A DNA stretch of 57,599 bases from SVQP01 sp045587385 (GTDB lineage: Bacteria; Bacillota; Clostridia; Oscillospirales; CAG-272): positions 1 through 57,599 of the forward strand of contig JAZNCE010000104.1 of NCBI GenBank assembly GCA_045587385.1, in the 5' to 3' direction. Positions 8,612 to 16,546 of this stretch are shown piece by piece; the stretch's first letter is position 1, and every line of letters begins with the position of its first letter. Below the pieces are notes generated by a model. It was not told the DNA's origin, did no database searches, and was given only the letters and a program-made list of their open reading frames with translations. Made by a program: the position numbers and the translations under genes.

Positions 8612-10437
8612 TATGATACCTCGTATTTATTAGCTTGAAGCTGAAACATTCTCTTATATTCATCATTATCTTTAATAAGTTCATTATGGCTTCCATTGCC
8701 AATAAGCCGACCATCCTTAAATAGCAAAATCCTATCTGAAAAAATACAGGTGCTTAATCTATGAGAGATTAGCATTATATTTTGTGTTCCCTTCAACTCA
8801 TTTATTGCCTCAAATATAGCAGCCTCAGATTCAGGATCTATAGAAGCAGAAGGTTCATCAAAAACTAATATCGGTGCATTCTTATAATAAGTTCTTGCGA
8901 GGGCTATTCTTTGCTTTTGTCCAACAGAAAGTTCAGTTCCATGAACATCAAATAATCTTGACAAGGAGGTATCATACCCATAAACAAGTGTACCAGCAAA
9001 TTTATTCACTGTCGATGCTTTAACTGAATATGCAAATTTTTCTTCTGATATCTTGTTTGTTGTGAAGGTAATGGATTCTTTTACACTCGTGGCATAATCG
9101 CAATAGTCTTGGAATAAAACGCCGTAGATTGCATATAAATCAGATACTGAATATTCGCGAATGTCCTTGCCATTTAGTAATATAACTCCTTCTGTTGGAT
9201 CGTATAATCTCATCATCAAATGAATCAATGTGGTTTTTCCCGCGCCATTTGCTCCGATAATAGACACCATCTCATTTTCATTTATATTGAAACTTATATT
9301 GTTAAGAACATATTTCTCGGAATATGGATAGTGAAATGAAACATTACAGAATTCTAAGGAATAGCCCTTGTTAGAAGATATATCATTCTTTGCATAATCT
9401 TCATCTGTATAAATGCTAGTAGGCAAGGACATAAAATTTCTCACATGTCTTGAATGCTCTGCAGCAAATTTCAAGCCTGATACAGTAGTGATAGTGTTGT
9501 ATACCTGGTCTACAAAACCGACATACAATGATATAAAAAGAGTCATGTCTGCGACTCCTATTTCACCCTTATATACTTGAATGGATAAATATACATATCC
9601 AAAGGTTAGAGGAAGAAAATATACAACATTAGAAAGAAGGAGAATTAAATTTCTTTTTATTTTATGAATAAATGTGGCTGTATATACTTTCCGGTGCGCT
9701 TGTACGAAATTATTTTGTGCGTAATCATAAAGATAAAACAATTTTCCTTCCGAGGTGGTTTCGACTGTTCCAAAAAAGTTTCTATAATAATTTTCCTTCC
9801 TTCTTAGTTCTGCTAATTCATTATCCAATCTATATATCCACTTGTATTCCTTGTCTGTCAAAGGATTAATTAAGAAACGAAAAGCAGTAATAAATGCCAT
9901 AAGTTTCCAATCGATATATGCTAAAAGTGCCATATATGTAAATAATCCAAAGATATATGAGAAACTGTTCACAATAGTAGAAAGACTACGAATATATAGT
10001 GTTCCGTCTTGTGCCCAGCCTTTTTGTATATAATCATATATCTCAGGATCATCATAGGAAGAATAATCAAGCTGCGAGGCTTTTGCAACTGATTGTTTCA
10101 AAAAATATGATGTAATTTTATCTGTTGTCTTAATTTGTGTCCACCGCCAAATAGAACTAACAATACCATATACTAAGGTCGCAAAAAAGGTGATGACAAG
10201 AGGATAATAGGCAGATAAATAGGAAGAGTGTTCTTCAAGCCCTGCAATTAGACGTTGATTGAAAATTGCTGTAGCATAAATGCCAAGACTATTAGGTAGA
10301 ACCCCAACTCCAAAGACGAAACAAGTAAAGATTACATATTTTTTATCTATTTGCCAAACTTTTTTTATGGACGCAAAAAAAACAGGTAACGCTTGCATAA
10401 ATGTTATTCTATCTTTTTTGGGAGACTGTTTAATCAC
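8611..10437 (-). CDS. ABC exporter half-transporter (TM + ATPase), RiPP operon
   Basis: A 608-residue half transporter with membrane helices within about residues 35-310 and a C-terminal ATPase: Walker A GANGAGKTT (395-403), Q-loop VLFQDYCDY, signature LSVGQKQR, Walker B LVFDEPSASIDPE and H-loop LISHRL. It begins four bases after the second radical SAM gene, so it is translationally coupled to peptide maturation. Its partner is the next gene. The usual second glycine of the signature is replaced by valine (SVGQ), matching the partner's SIGQ; paired degenerate signatures are common in heterodimeric exporters. Confidence 0.9.
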   Translation of the reverse strand: MIKQSPKKDRITFMQALPVFFASIKKVWQIDKKYVIFTCFVFGVGVLPNSLGIYATAIFNQRLIAGLEEHSSYLSAYYPLVITFFATLVYGIVSSIWRWTQIKTTDKITSYFLKQSVAKASQLDYSSYDDPEIYDYIQKGWAQDGTLYIRSLSTIVNSFSYIFGLFTYMALLAYIDWKLMAFITAFRFLINPLTDKEYKWIYRLDNELAELRRKENYYRNFFGTVETTSEGKLFYLYDYAQNNFVQAHRKVYTATFIHKIKRNLILLLSNVVYFLPLTFGYVYLSIQVYKGEIGVADMTLFISLYVGFVDQVYNTITTVSGLKFAAEHSRHVRNFMSLPTSIYTDEDYAKNDISSNKGYSLEFCNVSFHYPYSEKYVLNNISFNINENEMVSIIGANGAGKTTLIHLMMRLYDPTEGVILLNGKDIREYSVSDLYAIYGVLFQDYCDYATSVKESITFTTNKISEEKFAYSVKASTVNKFAGTLVYGYDTSLSRLFDVHGTELSVGQKQRIALARTYYKNAPILVFDEPSASIDPESEAAIFEAINELKGTQNIMLISHRLSTCIFSDRILLFKDGRLIGNGSHNELIKDNDEYKRMFQLQANKYEVS

Positions 10438-10441
10438 TTAC

Positions 10442-11695
10442 TCATCCTTCTTTCCGGAATATTGGGCAAATATCTGTTAATGACAAGTTGTTTTTTTGAG
10501 CGAATAGTTCGAGAGACGTTTTTGCCCCTTTCCAATCAATTTCTGATTCACAAAGCAAATATTCATGCCATGTTTGATAATCAATATTTAAATATTCATT
10601 AGGCAAAAAAGAGCAAGGTCTAAAACTGAACTTCTCAGACATCCACCAATCGCCCTTGCCAGCTCCGCACCTTAACGAATCATCCAAAGGATAAAATTTC
10701 CACATGTCAGAATAATTATTCCTTGTCCAGTCTTTAATTGATATTATATCTTTGTACGTGTTTTGGAGCCATCTTAATTTCTTGTATATCATTTTACGAG
10801 TATCTGCGGAAATGACCCATTTGTCCGATGATGGAGACAAGTTTTTACCGCTTATCATAGGAACGGAAAAACTTATATTTTTCGCACCAACATCAATTGC
10901 ATATTTAATATAATCTTCCATTTGAATCCAGTTATTGTTATTTAAGACAACAGTTACCCTATAATTTATACTTGCCGCTTTAAGGTTCATGCAACCCTGT
11001 TTAACATTCTCGAAAGCATTAGCGTTCCCTGTATTAATCTGGTATTCATCCGGCGAAAGCCCATATAATGAAACATCAATAGCTTGGAACTTCTTGAACA
11101 AATCAATTGGATAATAAACAATTCTTGACCCATTTGTGGACAATTGAATAATATAATCTTGACAAAACAAATCTACGATGTCAGCAAAATGTTTGTGTAA
11201 TGTAGGCTCTCCTCCTGTGAAATGTATCGCTGGAACAATACCTTTCAATCTATTGTATATTTTATCGTGCAACAATTCATAATCTATATAATCACCGTTA
11301 TGAGTCGCATTTTTATAACAATGGCTGCATTCAAAATTACAGGTTCCTGTTAGTTCAACATGGACTATTTGTGGATATCTTCGTCCTAGAATTCCATTGA
11401 TTTTCGGAGAAAGATTTGCTTCTTTAACATTAAAAGTAAAAACATCTTTTAAACTTTGCTCATAAATGGTAGATGATAAAATCATGTTTTTTACTTCTTC
11501 TGTATTATCAGAAAGATTAAATTCAAGTGCCAATTTGTTTGTCAACATATCAATATCATCAATGCCATCACAAATCCACTTTGTAATAAAAGATAGCCCG
11601 GTACTTGATTTTGAAATGGGTACATCTAAAGCAAAAGTTACAGTGTTTTCATAAAAATATACACTATGTACCCGATTTGTAAAATAAAGATTCAT
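10442..11695 (-). CDS. Radical SAM peptide-modifying enzyme with N-terminal PqqD-like domain
   Basis: A 417-residue radical SAM enzyme. The [4Fe-4S]-SAM motif is CNFECSHC (C119, C123, C126), followed by the SAM-binding HFTGGEPTLH. Residues about 15-80, including WICDGIDDIDMLTNKLALEF, look like a PqqD-type RRE domain, which binds RiPP leader peptides. Four downstream cysteines (C343, C361, C382, C410) could hold one auxiliary cluster, fewer than a full SPASM. It lies downstream of the Cys-rich peptide gene after a 227-base gap. The ribosome site is weak (AAGGA about 20 bases upstream). The likely role is installing thioether or other radical cross-links on the peptide; the reaction is not deducible from sequence. 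Confidence 0.88.
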   Translation of the reverse strand: MNLYFTNRVHSVYFYENTVTFALDVPISKSSTGLSFITKWICDGIDDIDMLTNKLALEFNLSDNTEEVKNMILSSTIYEQSLKDVFTFNVKEANLSPKINGILGRRYPQIVHVELTGTCNFECSHCYKNATHNGDYIDYELLHDKIYNRLKGIVPAIHFTGGEPTLHKHFADIVDLFCQDYIIQLSTNGSRIVYYPIDLFKKFQAIDVSLYGLSPDEYQINTGNANAFENVKQGCMNLKAASINYRVTVVLNNNNWIQMEDYIKYAIDVGAKNISFSVPMISGKNLSPSSDKWVISADTRKMIYKKLRWLQNTYKDIISIKDWTRNNYSDMWKFYPLDDSLRCGAGKGDWWMSEKFSFRPCSFLPNEYLNIDYQTWHEYLLCESEIDWKGAKTSLELFAQKNNLSLTDICPIFRKEG

Positions 11696-11881
11696 TTTAA
11701 ATAAAACAGCGAAAAATCCTTAGTAACAAAGAATTAAAACACTATTGTTCCTTTCTGCAAATTTCATGTTTATTATTTATCAATTATTATTTTTTGTCGA
11801 ATGATATTGTGTAGGTTATTAATAAACCGCCAAAATATATAATGATTGTGGACTAAAAAATAATCTGTTATAATAGGTTGG
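11696..11881. other. AT-rich spacer between peptide and second radical SAM gene
   Basis: No second precursor peptide was found here on either strand. A 14-codon minus-strand frame near 11769-11727 lacks a ribosome site. TATAAC at about 11868 on the minus strand could be a weak secondary -10. Confidence 0.4.
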
Positions 11882-11913
11882 GCGGCGTAAGTATTTACGG
11901 AAACTTACGCCGC
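11882..11913 (-). terminator. Strong hairpin just after the peptide gene (no T-tract)
   Basis: Perfect 11-bp arms GCGGCGTAAGT and ACTTACGCCGC enclose a 10-base loop, nine bases after the peptide stop. No U-run follows in the direction of transcription, so it is more likely a partial terminator or mRNA-stabilising stem that raises peptide transcript over the downstream genes, as is common in RiPP operons. Confidence 0.7.
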
Positions 11914-11921
11914 TTTGAATC

Positions 11922-12098
11922 TTAGCAAGAAACAGGCGTGTTAACGCCGCCATCATTGTAACAGTTAGGTTCGTGCGAAGTGGAACCAGAACCACAATGG
12001 CCGTTGTCAACAAATCTGCCACACTTGCTATCACCGTTACAAGAGTCATATGGCCCCTTAGATCTTGCACCATTAGCAAACAACTCATCTAAAGTCAT
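11922..12098 (-). CDS. Candidate Cys-rich RiPP precursor peptide (58 residues)
   Basis: A short gene between two radical SAM genes. It starts at an ATG five bases after GGAGGAATAAATGTT-type spacing from a strong AAGGAGG site. The product begins MTLDELFANGARSKGPYD, a plausible short leader, and continues into a core with five cysteines at residues 20, 26, 35, 46 and 58, the last at the C-terminus. The core is rich in Gly, Asn, Ser and Asp (for example NGHCGSGS and NCYNDGG) and has no hydrophobic segment, unlike a secreted protein or a lantibiotic. Position, size, ribosome site and following hairpin all fit the substrate of the flanking enzymes. It is neither a SCIFF peptide nor any precursor family I recognise. 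No experimental support is available. Confidence 0.8.
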   Translation of the reverse strand: MTLDELFANGARSKGPYDSCNGDSKCGRFVDNGHCGSGSTSHEPNCYNDGGVNTPVSC

Positions 12099-12129
12099 AA
12101 CATTTATTCCTCCTTCCTTATAATTTTCC

Positions 12130-13539
12130 TTATTTTCTGCTCATTCTATCACGAACTTGCAGGAAATTACAGAATGCATTGTAACTATCCCGATTCATCA
12201 TACGATATTGATTTACATATGCAATAATACATTCAATCACTTGAAGCATCATGTCACAATATGTATCATCGGGAACAAGTAAATCGTCGTGCTTTAAATA
12301 CGAATTGTGGTAGCAATCTCCTCCACACGCATATTTCGCCCAGCATTTTTTGCATTTTTGACGGTTATTAACGGAAAGATCACTATAACGTTCATATTGC
12401 TCTGTAGGAATGCCGTTATAGAAACTTCCCATAACATAATCAGGATTTCCAACAAAGCAATCGCAAGGATATATATTTCCATCAGCAGCAAAGCTAAACA
12501 TATAGGATCCAGCGCCACATCTAACTTCGGTTCGAGTTTGCGTAATAATTCGTTTTATGACCTTTCCAATATAGTCATTATCATTACAAATCACACGTAG
12601 CAACGAAACATCACCTTCAATGGCTCTTTGAAAAATAATAGCAATGAATTCAAGCAATCTATTGGTTGCTTCTTTTTTGTTCAATACTAACGCTTCGTCG
12701 TTTGATCGAACAAAACGCATCTGTACGGTTGAAAAGCCAAGATTGTTCAAGTGAGTGATGTTATCCAATAAATCAATATTATCACGGGTGTAGACCATTA
12801 AGCCCCATAATTCTTTTAAACGTTTAGGGACAAGCGCGGAGCTTTGGATATTTTGAATGTTGTGGACGATATCATCATAGGTACCCGCTCCATTACTATA
12901 AACACGAAGTTTGTCATTAGCCATTTTATCACCGTCAATGCTAATGCCGTAACCCACATTATATTTACTGATAAACAGTAAATCTTCCTCAGATAACAAT
13001 GTTCCATTCGTAGAAAACCAAATATACAGATGTTTTTTTGCTTTCTCAAAGCGAGCAAATGCCAATTCGATGAACTGTCTAAAAAGATGCTTATTCAGTA
13101 GTGGCTCTCCGCCACTGACAAGGTTGATTCGATAATAATCATTTTTTGCGAAATATGGGTCATTAAGTAAAAAGTCAATAGCTGCATTTATGCTATTTTC
13201 TGTAAATCCTCGTTGTTCACCTTTAAAGTTATCTCCTGCATCCGCAAAGCAGTATTTACACTTTAAGTTACAACCATGGAACAAAGCCATGGAGATAATC
13301 ACCGTGTTATACTTCGGAAATGAGTAGCGGTCTTGAGGTTTGTCCACCAAAAAAATGTTTTTCGAGCGAAAAGCCTCAAACATATGGATCTCTTTTTCGG
13401 TAAGCAAAGATGAATCGTTATTTATCAAGGCGTCATAAACACGCTTCTCAATAATACAACTTATTAACCTCTCATTGTCAAAAAGATAGTAAGATCCATC
13501 TTTTTCGAAAGTGTGATATGTATTATACCTCAGATTCAC
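12130..13539 (-). CDS. Radical SAM/SPASM peptide maturase
   Basis: A 469-residue enzyme with the radical SAM motif CNLKCKYC (C90, C94, C97), then the glycine-rich LVSGGEPLLNKHLF. Its C-terminal SPASM domain has cysteines at about 341, 359, 361, 396, 399, 405, 409 and 428 (CGAG, YPCDC, CKKC, CGGDC), enough for two auxiliary clusters. The layout resembles maturases of Cys-rich peptides (CcpM/Clo7bot-like families) and anaerobic sulfatase maturases. It overlaps the ACP-like gene upstream by 17 bp, and the Cys-rich peptide gene lies 31 bases downstream. The probable role is cross-linking the peptide; the bond type is not deducible. Confidence 0.92.
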   Translation of the reverse strand: MNLRYNTYHTFEKDGSYYLFDNERLISCIIEKRVYDALINNDSSLLTEKEIHMFEAFRSKNIFLVDKPQDRYSFPKYNTVIISMALFHGCNLKCKYCFADAGDNFKGEQRGFTENSINAAIDFLLNDPYFAKNDYYRINLVSGGEPLLNKHLFRQFIELAFARFEKAKKHLYIWFSTNGTLLSEEDLLFISKYNVGYGISIDGDKMANDKLRVYSNGAGTYDDIVHNIQNIQSSALVPKRLKELWGLMVYTRDNIDLLDNITHLNNLGFSTVQMRFVRSNDEALVLNKKEATNRLLEFIAIIFQRAIEGDVSLLRVICNDNDYIGKVIKRIITQTRTEVRCGAGSYMFSFAADGNIYPCDCFVGNPDYVMGSFYNGIPTEQYERYSDLSVNNRQKCKKCWAKYACGGDCYHNSYLKHDDLLVPDDTYCDMMLQVIECIIAYVNQYRMMNRDSYNAFCNFLQVRDRMSRK

Positions 13540-13807
13540 GCTTTTCCTCCGTGTCTGACGTCTCTTTTTCTTCTAAATAACCAACAACACCGCGGACGGC
13601 ATCTCCAATGGTATAATATCGATCATCAATATCGATGATAATATCATATTTTTCTTCCAGATCTAAAATAAACTGCACAATTTCAATAGAGGTCATATCG
13701 AGACAGGACTCCGATCCGTATTCCAACAAAGTTTCCATTGAAATTTCAACATCGGGGTGACTATCCGATAACATCTCTTTAATATCATTCAGAATCTTAT
13801 CTTCCAT
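13523..13807 (-). CDS. Acyl/peptidyl carrier protein-like, first gene of RiPP operon
   Basis: A 94-residue acidic helical protein with an ACP-like pattern: CLDMTSIEIVQFILDLEEKY corresponds to the phosphopantetheine helix (the usual D-S-L is T-S-I, putting the modified serine at S40), then IDIDDRYYTIGDAVRGVVGYL. A longer frame could begin at 13888, but the -10 at 13881-13886 would place that codon upstream of the transcript. The ATG at 13807, with AGGAG 13 bases before it, is preferred. A carrier protein in a radical SAM peptide operon suggests that an acyl or aminoacyl group is attached, possibly with the divergent BtrH-like protein. That link is inference. Confidence 0.75.
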   Translation of the reverse strand: MEDKILNDIKEMLSDSHPDVEISMETLLEYGSESCLDMTSIEIVQFILDLEEKYDIIIDIDDRYYTIGDAVRGVVGYLEEKETSDTEEKRESEV

Positions 13808-13880
13808 AATACGTTTAACACTCCTATTAGTAATCGAATACCGAAATGATAAATGAACATTCTGTGATAGAATTATCAAA

Positions 13881-13886
13881 TTATAC
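13881..13886 (-). promoter_or_regulatory. -10 element of the RiPP operon
   Basis: On the minus strand the sequence is GTGTATAAT, a good -10 with a G at the extended position. The -35 is poor (TGTAAA at the right distance); a TTGACA lies too far upstream, 34 bases away, so activation by a regulator is possible. Confidence 0.55.
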
Positions 13887-14128
13887 ACGTATCCATATTT
13901 ATTTTACATTTATATATCTTGTCAATGCCTTTCAGAAAATTTTAAATTTTCAATGACAAATATTTACATATTTTTAAATAAAACTAATAATTCAGAATTA
14001 TCACATGAAAAAGATTTAAGAATCAAAACATTTATGAGAAAGCTATTATGGTTGACAATTTTGGTATTTTATGATAAAATATAAAATAACTCCCTTGTCG
14101 TTTGCCACAAAATTGCATGAAAGGAATA
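13887..14128. other. Divergent control region between RiPP operon and BtrH-like gene
   Basis: This very AT-rich stretch holds the promoters for both directions and no gene. Shared control of the two transcripts is likely. I found no clear palindromic operator. Confidence 0.5.
14052..14080 (+). promoter_or_regulatory. Promoter of the BtrH-like gene
   Basis: TTGACA (14052-14057) and TAAAAT (14075-14080) are 17 bases apart, so transcription should begin near 14087. Confidence 0.75.
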
Positions 14129-15913
14129 ATGGAAAACGGAACGAACATAATGAAAAAATTGCTACCTATCAATCATAAAGCGCCAATAACTCTATATCCT
14201 CACCATTCTCTCCCCTTGACAATTCCTTGTATTAATGATAAAACAATGGGATGGTATATGAATAATTTTATCAATATTTTTTATCGTTATGAGTACCCTA
14301 CGGTATTTGATTACACAGATTATCTCTGTTTTTATCAAGGAATAATGGACGTTGATACATTAACAATTTCGTCGGCATTAAAGCTGTCTTCCAAAGAATC
14401 CTTCATTGATTTTATTAATTCAGACCAGTATATCTATGTTTGGGTAGATCAGTATTATATAGCTGCTACCGAGCACTATCAAAAAAACCATGATATTCAC
14501 CCCGTTTTGATATATGGCTATGATTTGGATGCAAGCGTGTACTATTGTAAGTGCTTTTCGGTAACTAAAGCCGTCTATAGCGCAAAAGTTAATATGGATG
14601 AATACCATTATGCACTAGAGCAAGCAGCTCAAAAAAGCGATTGTTATAATCAAGACAAATTTTTCCGATTGTTCAAAACAAAGGATAATAGGTCATTTGA
14701 TTTTATATTAAGCAACTTTATCTGTGAGTTTGTTGATTATGCATCAGGAACCGGCAAATACAAAGATTCCTATTATTCAAAAAATGATTTGCAATTAGAA
14801 ATAGATAATGTATATCATCATTGGATGAACAATGTGTCAGCATATGGAATAGAAGTCACTAAGCTATTAGCGGATGCTTTTAATAATCAAAACATAAGAT
14901 GTTTTGATTATCGATTGTTGCATTTGGTATGTGAAAACAAGCAATTAATAGCCGACCGCTTGCAATATATTTGTATGCATTATTGTGACTCTGAACGTTT
15001 TAAGGCAATAGTATCTGATTATGCCACTCTCGCAAAAGAATACGATAAAATCAGGCTGTACGCAATAAAATTTTCATTAGCAAGCAAGGGACATTTCTTT
15101 GGATTGAATTATTCCGATGAAATAAAAATCAGTTTTAGTTCTGAATTAATTACCCTTTATCATCGGGAAAAAGAGTTGCTGTTAACTGTTTTGCACGAAC
15201 TGTATAATTTGTTGATTAGCCATAATTTCCAGCAATACAAAATTAGCGAATCACAAATAACCGATTGCGGAGCGCTTGTGTGGTGCGGAAATGAATATGT
15301 TCACAGTATTGTTTTAACGTCAAGCAATAAACATTTTAGAGGAACACTAACAATTAACGATGAAACTATTGAGATTAACAGCGTTTCTTCGAATAGTATT
15401 TATGTAATAGAAGTGAACAAAATGGTTTCACGAATCACCTATATATCATCAAATGACGAAACGAGTATATTAGAAAAAGCAATATATGTAATATGTGAAT
15501 ATAGAGATGAATGCAAATATCTGGCATCAAGCATAGGGTGGGCTGGACCCAATCATATAGCCGCCGACAATCTATCTGACTATAGCACGACATTGTGGTG
15601 TGCAGCTGAAAATGATAGTGAACCATATATTGAATTGCTGTTCAAGGATCCTATGACAGCCGACACAATACTTATAGAACAGCATTTTATGCAAAAGAAT
15701 CTTTCCGAGGCAATAGTGCAAGTGTTTCAAGACAACGAATGGTATGATCTTTTATATTTAACAGAAATTAATGGAAAGCAAATATTGAAGTGCAAATTTC
15801 CACAAACAACATCTACTCGATACAGATTACGAATTCAAAAAACAATGATGGATGATGCCGGATTATCCAAATTGCCATTTCTAATGTTACTTAAAGTGTA
15901 TAAAGATGAATGA
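14129..15913 (+). CDS. Large protein: BtrH-N/C39-like N-terminus and discoidin-like C-terminus
   Basis: About 594 residues with no signal peptide or membrane helix. The N-terminal third (YLCFYQGIMDVDTLT, SDQYIYVWVDQYYIAATE, then HPVLIYGYDLD) resembles the cysteine-peptidase-like N-terminal domain of BtrH, an acyltransferase that uses an acyl-ACP donor. A clear nucleophilic Cys/His pair is not obvious, so activity is uncertain. The C-terminal 130 residues (AADNLSDYSTTLWCAAEND, then PYIELLF) look like an F5/8 type C or discoidin fold. It is divergent from the ACP/radical SAM operon. The start is uncertain: ATGs at 14117, 14129 and 14150 all have weak ribosome sites, and an in-frame TTG lies at 14102. 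Confidence 0.65.
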   Translation: MENGTNIMKKLLPINHKAPITLYPHHSLPLTIPCINDKTMGWYMNNFINIFYRYEYPTVFDYTDYLCFYQGIMDVDTLTISSALKLSSKESFIDFINSDQYIYVWVDQYYIAATEHYQKNHDIHPVLIYGYDLDASVYYCKCFSVTKAVYSAKVNMDEYHYALEQAAQKSDCYNQDKFFRLFKTKDNRSFDFILSNFICEFVDYASGTGKYKDSYYSKNDLQLEIDNVYHHWMNNVSAYGIEVTKLLADAFNNQNIRCFDYRLLHLVCENKQLIADRLQYICMHYCDSERFKAIVSDYATLAKEYDKIRLYAIKFSLASKGHFFGLNYSDEIKISFSSELITLYHREKELLLTVLHELYNLLISHNFQQYKISESQITDCGALVWCGNEYVHSIVLTSSNKHFRGTLTINDETIEINSVSSNSIYVIEVNKMVSRITYISSNDETSILEKAIYVICEYRDECKYLASSIGWAGPNHIAADNLSDYSTTLWCAAENDSEPYIELLFKDPMTADTILIEQHFMQKNLSEAIVQVFQDNEWYDLLYLTEINGKQILKCKFPQTTSTRYRLRIQKTMMDDAGLSKLPFLMLLKVYKDE

Positions 15914-15948
15914 TTTTTAATGTTATTTATAAATCTCCAAATTTGCTA

Positions 15949-15969
15949 CGCAGTAGTCAAAGAAAAAGC
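15949..15969 (+). repeat. Recurring GCAGTAGTCAAAGAA motif, copy B
   Basis: CGCAGTAGTCAAAGAAAAAGC lies 35 bases after the stop of the BtrH-like gene and is preceded by TTGCTA exactly as in copy D. No plus-strand gene follows. Confidence 0.75.
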
Positions 15970-16008
15970 GATGCGATTACGGTTCAATTATCAATATTGC
16001 ATTCAAGA

Positions 16009-16035
16009 CTGCACAGAGGCTCTGCCTCTGTGCAG
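16009..16035. terminator. Palindromic hairpin shared with 17855-17885
   Basis: Arms CTGCACAGAGGC and GCCTCTGTGCAG enclose TCT. The core GCACAGAGGC...GCCTCTGTGC recurs at 17855. It lies between the convergent ends of the BtrH-like gene and the lipoprotein gene and could terminate both. Confidence 0.6.
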
Positions 16036-16123
16036 TAGTTTGCATACGACACTTTTTATAATACCGAACTGTCAAATATATGTGACTGTTTATTACGGGC
16101 TTTTACGTGTAAATCCCGTTCGA

Positions 16124-16540
16124 CTATCTCGGCATCACCGTTCCTGCTGCTATGCCATATTCTTGAAGAATGCTATCCAGAGCATCTTGAGAACTCGGTA
16201 CATAATAGCCGTTATCCACTCGGATAACCCTTGTACTTATCATTACTTCTTCACCCGAATCATATTTTAACGTGAGAGATCTGCTCGAACCGGGGGCGGG
16301 TGCATCTTTGGAAAATTTGTATTCACGAGCATTCAACAGGTCGATCACTTGCTTTATTAAATCCGCTTCTGCTATTTCAAAGGAGCCTTTATATTCATCA
16401 TTGAAGGTAACAACAATAGAAGAAGGATATTGGTCTTTAATAGTCGATATATCTTTTATAGATTTCTTTTGATTAGATAAACAAGAAAATAGTGAAAAAA
16501 TCAAACACATACTTAATAATACTATATATATTCGTTTCAT
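16124..16540 (-). CDS. Small lipoprotein, unknown function
   Basis: A 138-residue protein with a lipoprotein signal (MKRIYIVLLSMCLIFSLFSC; lipobox LFSC, predicted lipidated Cys20). The mature part has no known domain that I can see; IVVTFNDEYKGSFEI and LTLKYDSGEEVMISTRVI suggest beta strands. It begins six bases after the stop of the secreted papain-like gene, with GAGGAG overlapping that stop, so they are co-transcribed and coupled. It may act as a surface partner or inhibitor of the peptidase-like proteins; this is inference from operon position. Confidence 0.75.
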   Translation of the reverse strand: MKRIYIVLLSMCLIFSLFSCLSNQKKSIKDISTIKDQYPSSIVVTFNDEYKGSFEIAEADLIKQVIDLLNAREYKFSKDAPAPGSSRSLTLKYDSGEEVMISTRVIRVDNGYYVPSSQDALDSILQEYGIAAGTVMPR

Positions 16541-16546
16541 ATAGAA

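Noticed and set aside
6815..10437. C39 peptidase-containing exporter in the peptide operon
   Set aside because: Both ABC proteins begin directly with membrane domains and have no N-terminal Cys/His peptidase motif.
11819..12088. 89-codon minus-strand frame overlapping the peptide gene
   Set aside because: It is a different phase from the 58-residue peptide, lacks a ribosome site and runs through the hairpin; the Cys-rich frame has the AAGGAGG site.
13808..13888. Longer N-terminus for the ACP-like gene
   Set aside because: The start would lie at or before the predicted transcription start, and the added residues do not look like part of an ACP.
15920..16270. 116-codon frame after the BtrH-like gene
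   Set aside because: It crosses a terminator-like hairpin and overlaps the lipoprotein gene antisense; composition is not protein-like.
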